Shown one piece after another: positions 1-5,305 of a stretch of 7,581 bases of DNA. This DNA comes from Actinomycetes bacterium (GTDB taxonomy: Bacteria; Actinomycetota; Actinomycetes; Actinomycetales; Dermatophilaceae). Every line of letters begins with the position of its first letter. The stretch's first letter is position 1. A model generated the notes under the pieces. The model did no database searches. It saw nothing but the letters and a program-made list of their open reading frames with translations, and was not told the DNA's origin. The stretch covers positions 1-7,581 of the forward strand of contig JAEXXY010000030.1 of NCBI GenBank assembly GCA_023451855.1, in the 5' to 3' direction. The position numbers were made by a program, and so were the translations under genes.

Positions 1-163
1 AGACGGACCCGCGACGGCCCCGCAGGCCGACGCGTCCGGCCTGTGGTGGGAGCAGGACCCGCGCCTCGCCGGCCGCTACCGCCCAACCGCACCGGCCGCC
101 CAGGAGGACGCGGACGCCCGCTCCGCCGAGGACGCGAGCGGCCCGCCACCCCGGACGGGGTGA
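1..163 (+). CDS. 3' end of an unidentified plus-strand gene (partial)
   Basis: The frame starting at base 2 is open from the window edge to a TGA at 161-163, giving about 53 C-terminal residues. Third codon positions are almost all G or C, as in the neighbouring genes. The first half looks like folded protein (it includes LWWEQDPRLAGRYRP). The last 25 or so residues are rich in Ala, Asp, Glu and Pro and look like a disordered tail. I do not recognise the family and assign no function. It runs towards pnp, which stops 33 bp away on the other strand, and its stop codon lies inside the shared hairpin at 137-172. The minus strand here offers no credible start for a gene following pnp. The tail is short and compositionally biased, so a chance open frame remains possible. 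Confidence 0.5.
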   Translation, partial: DGPATAPQADASGLWWEQDPRLAGRYRPTAPAAQEDADARSAEDASGPPPRTG

Positions 164-172
164 CGGGCCGCT
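137..172. terminator. Convergent hairpin terminator between the left-edge gene and pnp
   Basis: An inverted repeat with arms AGCGGCCCG (137-145) and CGGGCCGCT (164-172) encloses CACCCCG (147-153) and CGGGGTG (156-162). The only interruption is a C-A mismatch (146/163). The inner loop is two bases as drawn, so the last one or two pairs probably open. No T-run follows on either strand, as is common for actinobacterial terminators. It lies 24 bp past the pnp stop and overlaps the stop codon of the plus-strand gene, so it probably serves both converging transcripts. Confidence 0.7.
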
Positions 173-196
173 CGTGATCCGTGCGGACGGGTGAGG

Positions 197-2437
197 TCAG
201 GCCTCGGCCGTCTCGCTCGCCTCGTCGTCGGCCGCAGCCTCACCCTTGGTGTCGTCCTCGGCGAGGACGGCAGCCAGGGAGAGCTTGCCCCGCGGGTCGA
301 TCTCCTTGAGCTCGACCTGGATCTTCTGACCGATCTTGACGACGTCGTCGACGTTGTCGATGCGCTTGCCACCGACGAGCTTGCGCACCTCGGAGATGTG
401 CAGCAGACCGTCCTTGCCGGGCAGCAGCGAGACGAAGGCACCGAAGGTCGTCGTCTTGACGACCGTGCCGAGGAAGCGCTCGCCGACCTCGGGCATCGTC
501 GGGTTCGCGATGGCGTTGATCGCCGCGCGAGCCGCCTCGGCCGACGGGCCGTCGACCGCACCGATGAACACGGTGCCGTCGTCCTCGATCGAGATGTCGG
601 CGCCCGTGTCGTCCTGGATCTGGTTGATCATCTTGCCCTTCGGGCCGATGACCTCACCGATCTTGTCGACGGGGACCTTCACCGTGATGATGCGCGGCGC
701 GTACGGGCTCATCTCGTCGGGCACGTCGATGGCCTCGGCCATGACGTCGAGGATGTGCAGACGCGCGTCGCGGGCCTGGGTCAGCGCGCCAGCGAGGACC
801 GACGCCGGGATGCCGTCGAGCTTGGTGTCCAGCTGGATGGCCGTGACGAACTCCTTGGTGCCGGCGACCTTGAAGTCCATGTCGCCGAAGGCGTCCTCGG
901 CACCGAGGATGTCGGTGAGGGCGGCGTAGCGCGTCTCTCCGTCGACCTGGTCGGAGACCAGGCCCATCGCGATGCCGGCGACCTGGGCGCGCAGCGGCAC
1001 ACCGGCGTTGAGCAGCGACAGGGTCGAAGCACAGACCGAACCCATGGACGTCGAGCCGTTGGAGCTGAGCGCCTCGGACACCTGACGGATCGCGTACGGG
1101 AACTCCTCACGCGTCGGCAGGACCGGCATGAGCGCACGCTCGGCCAGGGCGCCGTGACCGATCTCGCGGCGCTTCGGCGAACCGACGCGGCCGGTCTCAC
1201 CGGTGCTGTAGGGCGGGAAGTTGTAGTTGTGCATGTAGCGCTTGCGCGTGACGGGGCTCAGCGTGTCGAGCTGCTGCTCCATCTTGAGCATGTTGAGCGT
1301 CGTGACACCCATGATCTGGGTCTCGCCGCGCTCGAAGATCGCCGAGCCGTGCGCGCGCGGCAGGACCTCGACCTCGGCGCCGAGGGCGCGGATGTCGGCG
1401 AGGCCACGGCCGTCGATGCGGACCTTGTCGCGCAGGATACGCTGGCGCACCAGCTGCTTCTGCAGCGAGCGGAACGCGGCGGAGATCTCCTTCTCGCGGC
1501 CCTCGAACTGCGACGCGAGCTGCTCCTTGACGGAGGCCTTGATCTCGTCGAGGCGGTCCTCGCGCTCCTGCTTGCCGGCGATGGTCAGGGCCTGCGCGGT
1601 GTCGGCCGACGCGGCGGCCTCGACGGCGGCGTAGACGTCGTCCTCGTAGTCGAGGAAGACCGGGAACTCCTCGACCGGCTTGGCGGCCTTGGAGGCGAGC
1701 TCGGCCTGGGCCTCGCACAGCTGCTTGATGAACTTCTTGGAGGCCTCGAGGCCCTCGGCCACGACCTCCTCGGTCGGAGCCTGCTTGCCCTGGTTCTTGA
1801 CGAGGTCCCACGTCGACTCGGTGGCCTCGGCCTCGACCATCATGATCGCGACGTCGTCACCGACCACGCGACCGGCGACGACCATGTCGAAGGTCGAGCG
1901 CTCGATGTCGGAGAAGTTCGGGAAGGCGACCCACTGGCCGTCGATGAGCGAGACGCGCACGCCACCGATGGGGCCGGAGAACGGCAGGCCGGAGATCTGC
2001 GTCGAGGCGCTCGCGGCGTTGATGGCGAGCACGTCGTACTGGTGGTCGGGGTTCAGCGAGAACACCGAGATGATGACCTGGACCTCGTTGCGCAGACCCT
2101 TCTTGAAGGTCGGGCGCAGCGGCCGGTCGATGAGGCGGCAGGTGAGGATGGCCTCGGTGGACGGGCGACCCTCGCGGCGGAAGAAGCTGCCGGGGATCTT
2201 GCCGATGGCGTACATCCGCTCCTCGACGTCGACCGTCAGGGGGAAGAAGTCGAACTGGTCCTTCGGCTGCTTGCCGGCCGACGTCGTCGACAGGAGCATC
2301 GTGTCGTCGTCGAGGTAGGCCGCGACGGCGCCGCCGGCCTGCTTGGCCAGGCGCCCGGTCTCGAACCGGATGGTGCGGGTGCCGAAGCTGCCGTTGTCGA
2401 TGACGGTCTCGGCGAAGGTGATGTCTGGACCCTCCAT
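197..2437 (-). CDS. pnp: Polynucleotide phosphorylase / guanosine pentaphosphate synthetase-type exoribonuclease
   Basis: PNPase degrades RNA 3' to 5' using phosphate and releases nucleoside diphosphates. It can also add 3' tails, and in Streptomyces the same enzyme was first described as a guanosine pentaphosphate synthetase. The 746-residue protein has the full family order: a first RNase PH-like domain with KIPGSFFRREGRPS at 80-93, an all-helical linker around 245-330, a second RNase PH domain, a KH domain with GPKGKM at 598-603, and an S1 domain at about 650-722. The active site looks intact: SNGSTSMGS (459-467) is the phosphate-binding segment, and the Asp, Asp and Lys of DAFGDMDFK (515-523) match the E. 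coli D486/D492/K494 set. The tail after 725 is short and acidic. The ATG at 2437 gives the canonical N-terminus MEGPDITFAE with an AGGG-type ribosome binding site about 8 bp upstream; the frame is open 44 codons further, but those residues are not PNPase-like. It lies downstream of rpsO on the same strand. Confidence 0.97.
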   Translation of the reverse strand: MEGPDITFAETVIDNGSFGTRTIRFETGRLAKQAGGAVAAYLDDDTMLLSTTSAGKQPKDQFDFFPLTVDVEERMYAIGKIPGSFFRREGRPSTEAILTCRLIDRPLRPTFKKGLRNEVQVIISVFSLNPDHQYDVLAINAASASTQISGLPFSGPIGGVRVSLIDGQWVAFPNFSDIERSTFDMVVAGRVVGDDVAIMMVEAEATESTWDLVKNQGKQAPTEEVVAEGLEASKKFIKQLCEAQAELASKAAKPVEEFPVFLDYEDDVYAAVEAAASADTAQALTIAGKQEREDRLDEIKASVKEQLASQFEGREKEISAAFRSLQKQLVRQRILRDKVRIDGRGLADIRALGAEVEVLPRAHGSAIFERGETQIMGVTTLNMLKMEQQLDTLSPVTRKRYMHNYNFPPYSTGETGRVGSPKRREIGHGALAERALMPVLPTREEFPYAIRQVSEALSSNGSTSMGSVCASTLSLLNAGVPLRAQVAGIAMGLVSDQVDGETRYAALTDILGAEDAFGDMDFKVAGTKEFVTAIQLDTKLDGIPASVLAGALTQARDARLHILDVMAEAIDVPDEMSPYAPRIITVKVPVDKIGEVIGPKGKMINQIQDDTGADISIEDDGTVFIGAVDGPSAEAARAAINAIANPTMPEVGERFLGTVVKTTTFGAFVSLLPGKDGLLHISEVRKLVGGKRIDNVDDVVKIGQKIQVELKEIDPRGKLSLAAVLAEDDTKGEAAADDEASETAEA

Positions 2438-2513
2438 GTGGGCCCTCGCTTTCTTTTTCTCATGTAGCCGGTGCACATCGTCGTTGTGTGCCCGGTTTGC
2501 CTTCTGTGTACTC

Positions 2514-2535
2514 CCGCGGGCCTGCTGGCCCGCGG
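2514..2535 (-). promoter_or_regulatory. pnp: Hairpin in the pnp 5' leader
   Basis: A perfect 9-bp GC-only stem (CCGCGGGCC, 2514-2522, with GGCCCGCGG, 2527-2535) has a 4-base loop and sits 76 bp upstream of the pnp start. In a rpsO-pnp read-through transcript it follows the 20-bp hairpin at 2574-2617. No T-run follows on the minus strand, so a role in RNA stability, RNase III cleavage or attenuation seems more likely than simple termination. The structure is read directly from the sequence; the role is inferred from rpsO-pnp operons in E. coli and Streptomyces. Confidence 0.55.
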
Positions 2536-2573
2536 CTGCGGTCGGTGTCGGAGCCCGACCCGGCCGCACCTAC

Positions 2574-2617
2574 GACGAAAGGCGGTCACCGCGCACGCGC
2601 GGTGACCGCCTTTCGTC
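2574..2617 (-). terminator. 20-bp perfect hairpin after rpsO (terminator / RNA-processing site)
   Basis: The arms at 2574-2593 and 2598-2617 are perfectly complementary over 20 bp around a 4-base loop. Read on the minus strand, the structure begins 6 bp after the rpsO stop, and its outer arm gives a short T-containing stretch (TTTCGTC). It could be the rpsO terminator, with partial read-through into pnp. A stem this long and perfect is also a good double-stranded substrate for RNase III. Streptomyces coelicolor has an rpsO-pnp intergenic hairpin processed by RNase III, which supports the second role by analogy. Confidence 0.8.
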
Positions 2618-2623
2618 ACATCG

Positions 2624-2893
2624 TCATCGACGCAGGCCGAGTCGCTTGATCAGCGAACGGTAACGCTCGATGTCGGTGGTCTCGAGGTAGCGCAGCATCC
2701 GCTTGCGCTGGCCCACGAGCAGCAGCAGGCCACGACGGCTGTGGTGGTCGTGCTTGTGAGCGCGGGCGTGCTCGGTGAGGTCCTTGATGCGCTGCGTGAG
2801 CAGTGCGACCTGCACCTCGGGGGAGCCGGTGTCGCCCTCCTTGGTGGCGTACTCGGCCATGATGTTCTTCTTGACGTCAGCGTCCAGGGGCAT
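2624..2893 (-). CDS. rpsO: 30S ribosomal protein S15
   Basis: S15 is a primary binding protein of the 16S rRNA central domain and helps form a bridge to the 50S subunit. The 89-residue product has the usual bacterial length. It shows DTGSPEVQVALLT at 21-33, the rRNA-contacting HKHDHHSRRGL segment at 46-56, and the basic tail ending LIKRLGLRR. The ATG at 2893 is supported by a strong AAGGAG (2904-2909) ten bases upstream. It is first in a rpsO-pnp pair on the minus strand and divergent from the DUF6131-type gene, with a 251-bp gap between the two starts. I found no convincing -35/-10 pair for it; a TACGCT -10-like hexamer occurs upstream but has no matching -35. Confidence 0.97.
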   Translation of the reverse strand: MPLDADVKKNIMAEYATKEGDTGSPEVQVALLTQRIKDLTEHARAHKHDHHSRRGLLLLVGQRKRMLRYLETTDIERYRSLIKRLGLRR

Positions 2894-2903
2894 GGAAGAC
2901 CGA

Positions 2904-2909
2904 CTCCTT
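2904..2909 (-). promoter_or_regulatory. rpsO: Ribosome binding site of rpsO
   Basis: On the minus strand these bases read AAGGAG, a near-perfect Shine-Dalgarno sequence ten bases before the rpsO ATG. It fixes the start at 2893. Confidence 0.8.
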
Positions 2910-3047
2910 CTCTACTCGTTGCGCGGTGCACCAGGGCATGTCCACCTGGGCTCTCTCTTTCCGCGGCCGGAATACGGCGTCCCCAAGCGTAACAGCGCGG
3001 GCCAGCACGCACTAATCGGCGTGGGGGCACCGGCCCGGTCGGGGTGC

Positions 3048-3063
3048 GTCACCGTTTCGTGAC
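3048..3063. repeat. Dyad element carrying a 12-bp motif shared with the lpdA upstream region
   Basis: The sequence is a dyad, GTCAC-N6-GTGAC. On the minus strand it contains GTCACGAAACGG, which recurs exactly on the plus strand at 4865-4876. Both copies lie in gaps between divergent genes. Read as CCGTTTCGTGAC, the motif points towards the DUF6131-type gene here and towards lpdA at the other site. It could be a regulator binding site, but no factor is identified. Confidence 0.35.
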
Positions 3064-3072
3064 CCTGCCGGT

Positions 3073-3098
3073 GTTGATGGCGTGCCGCCCCCGGGTAC
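3073..3098 (+). promoter_or_regulatory. Candidate SigB/SigF-type stress promoter for the DUF6131-type gene
   Basis: GTTG at 3073-3076, a 16-bp spacer and GGGTAC at 3093-3098 resemble the promoter class read by the actinobacterial general-stress sigma factors (GTTT or GNNT, about 14-17 bp, GGGTAT or GGGTAC). The -35 half is imperfect because its last base is G, not T. Transcription would start near 3105, about 40 bp before the ATG at 3145. This rests on pattern matching alone. Confidence 0.4.
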
Positions 3099-3144
3099 GG
3101 AACAGCTGTCTCGGGAACCCACTCCAAAGGAGCGAAGCGACACC

Positions 3145-3300
3145 ATGATCATCCTCGGACTGATCCTGCTGATCATCGGCCTTCTCGCCCATATCAGCAT
3201 CCTCACGACCATCGGCATCATTCTGCTGGTCGTCGGAGCCGTCCTGTACGTGCTCGGCGCCACCGGCCGCGCCATCGGCGGACGCAAGCACTGGTACTGA
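3145..3300 (+). CDS. Small two-helix membrane protein, DUF6131 type
   Basis: This gene encodes a 51-residue hydrophobic protein. It starts MIILGLILLIIG and has two membrane-spanning stretches at about 1-16 and 20-39. They are joined by a short polar turn (HISILTTIG) and followed by a basic tail, GRAIGGRKHWY. Length, layout and the GRRHxY-like end match, from memory, the actinobacterial DUF6131 microproteins, which have no established function. The ATG at 3145 is preferred to an in-frame GTG at 3082: AAAGGAG lies at 3126-3132, twelve bases upstream, and the extra 21 residues are polar and unlike the family. It stands alone, divergent from rpsO and convergent with lpdA, with a terminator after its stop. 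The SigB/SigF-like promoter suggests a stress-induced envelope role, but that is inference. Confidence 0.85.
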   Translation: MIILGLILLIIGLLAHISILTTIGIILLVVGAVLYVLGATGRAIGGRKHWY

Positions 3301-3321
3301 TCGGCAGGTCGCACCAGACGT

Positions 3322-3361
3322 CGAAGGGCGCCCCACGGTTCGAGCCGTGGGGCGCCCTTCG
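3322..3361. terminator. Bidirectional terminator between the DUF6131-type gene and lpdA
   Basis: A perfect 17-bp stem (3322-3338 with 3345-3361) encloses a 6-base TTCGAG loop. It begins 21 bp after the small-gene stop and lies 46 bp past the lpdA stop on the other strand, so it can serve both converging transcripts. No long T-run follows. A 14-bp palindrome, CGCGTCGCGACGCG (3362-3375), abuts it on the lpdA side and may add to the structure. Confidence 0.8.
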
Positions 3362-3386
3362 CGCGTCGCGACGCGTCCGGTGACAG

Positions 3387-3415
3387 GACGCCTCGGAGGT
3401 CGACGCCTCAGAGGT
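3387..3415. repeat. Tandem 15-bp duplication across the lpdA stop codon
   Basis: Bases 3387-3400 and 3402-3415 are identical at 13 of 14 positions with a 15-bp period. The only difference is at the lpdA stop: the upstream copy (on the minus strand) has TGA, the second CGA. This looks like a small tandem duplication next to the stop codon. No function is evident. Confidence 0.5.
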
Positions 3416-4805
3416 TGATCATGTGCCCCGCGATCCCCTCGATGGCCTCCTTCATGGCCTCGCTCAGCGTCGGGTGGGCGAAGACGTTGCGGGCCACCTC
3501 GTCGGCGGTGAGGTCCCACTGCTGGGCCAGCGTCAGGGCCGGGAGCAGCTCGGTGACCTCGGGGCCGATCATGTGGGCGCCGAGCAGCTCGTTGTGCTCG
3601 GCGTCGGCGACGATCTTGACGAAGCCGACGCCCTCGGCCATGCCGCGTGCCTTGCCGTTGGCCGAGAAGGGGAAGCTCGCCGTCTTGACGTCGTAGCCCT
3701 TCTCCTTGGCCTGGGCCTCGGTGTAGCCGAAGGAGGCGATCTGCGGCTGGCAGAAGGTCGCCCGCGGGATCATGTCGAAGTTCAGCTCCATGGTCTCGGC
3801 GTCTGCGATGGTCTCGGCGGCGACGACGCCCATGGCCTCGGCGGTGTGCGCCAGCATGAGCTTGGCGGTGACGTCACCGATCGCGAAGACGTTGGGCACG
3901 CTGGTGCGGCCGCGGCCGTCGATCGCGACGGCGCCGCGCTCGGTCATCTGCACACCGAGCGACTCCAGGCCGTAGCCCTCGGTGCGCGGGGCGAAGCCGA
4001 AGGCGGCGAGGAACTTGTCGGCCTCGAGGACGGTCTCGTCGCCCCCGGCGGCCGGGGCCACCGTGACGCGCACGCCCGAGCCGGTGTCCTCGACGTTCTT
4101 GACGGCGGTCGAGAGCAGCACCGTGACGCCGAGCTTCTTGTACTGGCGCAGCAGCTCCTTGGACACGTCGGGGTCTTCGGTCGGCACCATGCGGTCGAGG
4201 AACTCGACGACGGTGACGTCGACGCCGAAGTTCTTCATGACGTAGGCGAACTCGACGCCGATGGCGCCCGAGCCGCCGATGATGATCGAGCCCGGCAGGT
4301 CCGCGTCGAGGATCTGCTCCTCGTAGGTGACGACGTTGTCGCTGACCTGCATGCCCGGCAGCATCCGGACCTGGGCGCCGGTGGCGATGATGAGGTTGTC
4401 GAAGGTGACCGAGCGCGACGAGCCGTCGTTGAGGGCGACGTCCATCGAGGTCGCCGACGTGATGGTGCCCCAGCCGTCGATCTCCTCGATCTTGTTCTTC
4501 TTCATGAGGTAGTGCACGCCCTTGGCGCTGGCGTCGGCCACTGAGCGGCTGCGCGAGTGCGTCGGCCCGTAGGACATCGTGGCCTCGCCCTCGATACCGA
4601 ACGTCTTCTTCTCGTGGGTGATGATGTGCGCGATCTCCGCGTTGCGCAGCAGCGCCTTGCTCGGGATGCAGCCGACGTTGAGGCACACCCCACCCCAGTA
4701 CTGCTTCTCCACGACGGCGACCTTCTTGCCGAGCTGCGACGCGCGGATCGCCGCGACGTAGCCACCAGGTCCGGCACCGAGCACAACGACATCGAAATCA
4801 GCCAT
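3408..4805 (-). CDS. lpdA: Dihydrolipoyl dehydrogenase (E3 component)
   Basis: This FAD flavoprotein reoxidises the dihydrolipoyl groups of pyruvate and 2-oxoglutarate dehydrogenase complexes (and of glycine cleavage) and passes electrons to NAD+. The 465-residue protein has the standard length. It shows the FAD-binding GAGPGG at 10-15, the redox-active disulfide CLNVGC at 41-46 within GGVCLNVGCIPSK, the NAD-binding GGSGAIG at 177-183, a second FAD contact AIGDVT at 308-313, and the catalytic His444/Glu449 pair in FAHPTLSE near the dimer interface. It ends GHMINL, closely matching the M. tuberculosis Lpd end as I remember it. The ATG at 4805 is preceded by a weak AAGG (4813-4816), which overlaps a -10-like TAAGGT, so a leaderless transcript is possible. 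It stands alone, divergent from the DUF3311-symporter pair; no E1 or E2 gene is in the window. Confidence 0.96.
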   Translation of the reverse strand: MADFDVVVLGAGPGGYVAAIRASQLGKKVAVVEKQYWGGVCLNVGCIPSKALLRNAEIAHIITHEKKTFGIEGEATMSYGPTHSRSRSVADASAKGVHYLMKKNKIEEIDGWGTITSATSMDVALNDGSSRSVTFDNLIIATGAQVRMLPGMQVSDNVVTYEEQILDADLPGSIIIGGSGAIGVEFAYVMKNFGVDVTVVEFLDRMVPTEDPDVSKELLRQYKKLGVTVLLSTAVKNVEDTGSGVRVTVAPAAGGDETVLEADKFLAAFGFAPRTEGYGLESLGVQMTERGAVAIDGRGRTSVPNVFAIGDVTAKLMLAHTAEAMGVVAAETIADAETMELNFDMIPRATFCQPQIASFGYTEAQAKEKGYDVKTASFPFSANGKARGMAEGVGFVKIVADAEHNELLGAHMIGPEVTELLPALTLAQQWDLTADEVARNVFAHPTLSEAMKEAIEGIAGHMINL

Positions 4806-4811
4806 GAGGGC

Positions 4812-4817
4812 ACCTTA
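4812..4817 (-). promoter_or_regulatory. lpdA: Possible -10 element of a leaderless lpdA transcript
   Basis: On the minus strand these bases read TAAGGT, which fits the TANNNT -10 pattern, and end six bases before the lpdA ATG. That spacing would start transcription at or next to the A of ATG, as in actinobacterial leaderless mRNAs. No convincing -35 lies at the expected distance. The same bases include an AAGG that could instead be a weak ribosome binding site. Confidence 0.25.
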
Positions 4818-4864
4818 TCCGTGCGGGCCCGCGCCCCCGACGGCGGTTCCACGGTGCCGGCCAC

Positions 4865-4876
4865 GTCACGAAACGG
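4865..4876. repeat. Second copy of the shared GTCACGAAACGG motif
   Basis: This 12-bp sequence is identical to the minus strand of 3052-3063. It lies 59 bp upstream of the lpdA start and 111 bp upstream of the DUF3311 gene start. The full dyad of the first copy is not kept: GTCAC is present but the matching GTGAC arm is replaced by GGGGT. It may be a regulator site or coincidence. Confidence 0.3.
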
Positions 4877-4896
4877 GGGTCGATCGGCAACTGCCT

Positions 4897-4943
4897 GTGT
4901 CGGACCCCCCATTCGGGGCATGGGCGGGAGTACGTTCCGACAC
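4897..4943. promoter_or_regulatory. Inverted repeat and possible -10 upstream of the DUF3311-symporter operon
   Basis: Perfect 8-bp arms, GTGTCGGA (4897-4904) and TCCGACAC (4936-4943), flank 31 bp. The right arm overlaps a TACGTT (4931-4936) that fits the actinobacterial TANNNT -10 pattern for plus-strand transcription. This could be an operator for a transporter regulator, with the promoter inside it. No good -35 is visible. A separate small stem, GGCCGG/CCGGCC (4948-4953 with 4960-4965), would lie in the 5' leader ahead of the ribosome binding site. Confidence 0.35.
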
Positions 4944-4974
4944 GCACGGCCGGACCGACCCGGCCCCGACCAAC

Positions 4975-4980
4975 GGAGGT
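4975..4980 (+). promoter_or_regulatory. Ribosome binding site of the DUF3311 gene
   Basis: GGAGGT, a full Shine-Dalgarno match, lies seven bases before the GTG at 4988. It supports this GTG as the true start. Confidence 0.8.
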
Positions 4981-4987
4981 CACCCGC

Positions 4988-5305
4988 GTGAGTTCCACTC
5001 CGCACCGACACTCGGCGCCACCGGCGAACAAGGGCCTGCTGGCCGTCGCCGGGGTGCTCCTCGCGATCCCGATCGTCGCGCTGATGCTCGTCGGCACCTA
5101 CGCCAAGGACGAGCCGCGCCTCGGCGGGTTCCCCTTCTTCATCTGGTACCAGTTCCTCTGGGTCATCCTCTGCTCGGCCCTGACGTACACGGCCTACCGG
5201 CTCGTTCTCAAAGCCCGTCCGCACGTCCCGATGAGCCCGGAGGGCGACTCCTACGAGGACTCCTACGACGACACCGCGCGTGACCGAGAGGACGGCAACC
5301 GATGA
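4988..5305 (+). CDS. DUF3311 small membrane protein, symporter partner
   Basis: This gene encodes 105 residues from a GTG start with a strong GGAGGT seven bases upstream. A polar N-terminal 15 residues is followed by two membrane helices (about 16-38 and 50-73), joined by a loop with KDEPRLGGFPFF. The segment GFPFFIWYQFLWV (47-59) and the preceding EPRL are the signature I associate with DUF3311, small proteins found beside sodium:solute symporters in actinomycetes. The cytoplasm-or-exterior tail (about 80-105) is rich in Asp, Glu and Tyr. Its stop overlaps the symporter start (ATGA), so the two are translationally coupled and probably made in fixed ratio. By analogy with the small DUF485 and DUF4212 partners of other symporters of this superfamily, it may be an accessory subunit; that is inference. 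Regulation may come through the inverted repeat at 4897-4943. Confidence 0.85.
   Translation: MSSTPHRHSAPPANKGLLAVAGVLLAIPIVALMLVGTYAKDEPRLGGFPFFIWYQFLWVILCSALTYTAYRLVLKARPHVPMSPEGDSYEDSYDDTARDREDGNR

Noticed and set aside
2236..2463. An upstream ATG at 2463, out of frame with and overlapping the pnp start
   Set aside because: It could be a leader reading frame, but the product is an Arg/Ser/Pro-rich shadow without its own ribosome binding site, so I cannot support it.
191..2467. A 758-codon open frame on the plus strand opposite pnp
   Set aside because: It is the mirror of pnp in a high-GC genome, where antisense frames stay open because stops are rare. Its product is a Asp/Arg/Leu/Val-rich string with no domain, while the minus strand encodes a complete PNPase.
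2438..2569. An N-terminal extension of PNPase by 44 codons
   Set aside because: The extra residues are unlike any PNPase N-terminus, and the region forms the leader hairpin. The MEGPDITFAE start at 2437 fits the family.
2924..2955. A possible S15-binding leader hairpin upstream of rpsO
   Set aside because: The best stem (CCAGG/CCTGG with a 9-base loop) is only 5 bp and no pseudoknot partner is evident.
3082..3144. A longer version of the DUF6131-type protein from the GTG at 3082
   Set aside because: It would start upstream of the proposed transcription start and lacks a ribosome binding site. The 51-residue form matches the family and has AAAGGAG before it.
3474..3485. Phe in place of the first His of the HxHPTLSE motif in the dihydrolipoyl dehydrogenase
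   Set aside because: The catalytic His444 and Glu449 are present, and FAHPTLSE-type variants occur in other bacterial enzymes as far as I recall, so it is not a defect.
3423..4544. A 373-codon plus-strand frame opposite lpdA
   Set aside because: Low-complexity antisense frame; lpdA on the minus strand has all family motifs intact.
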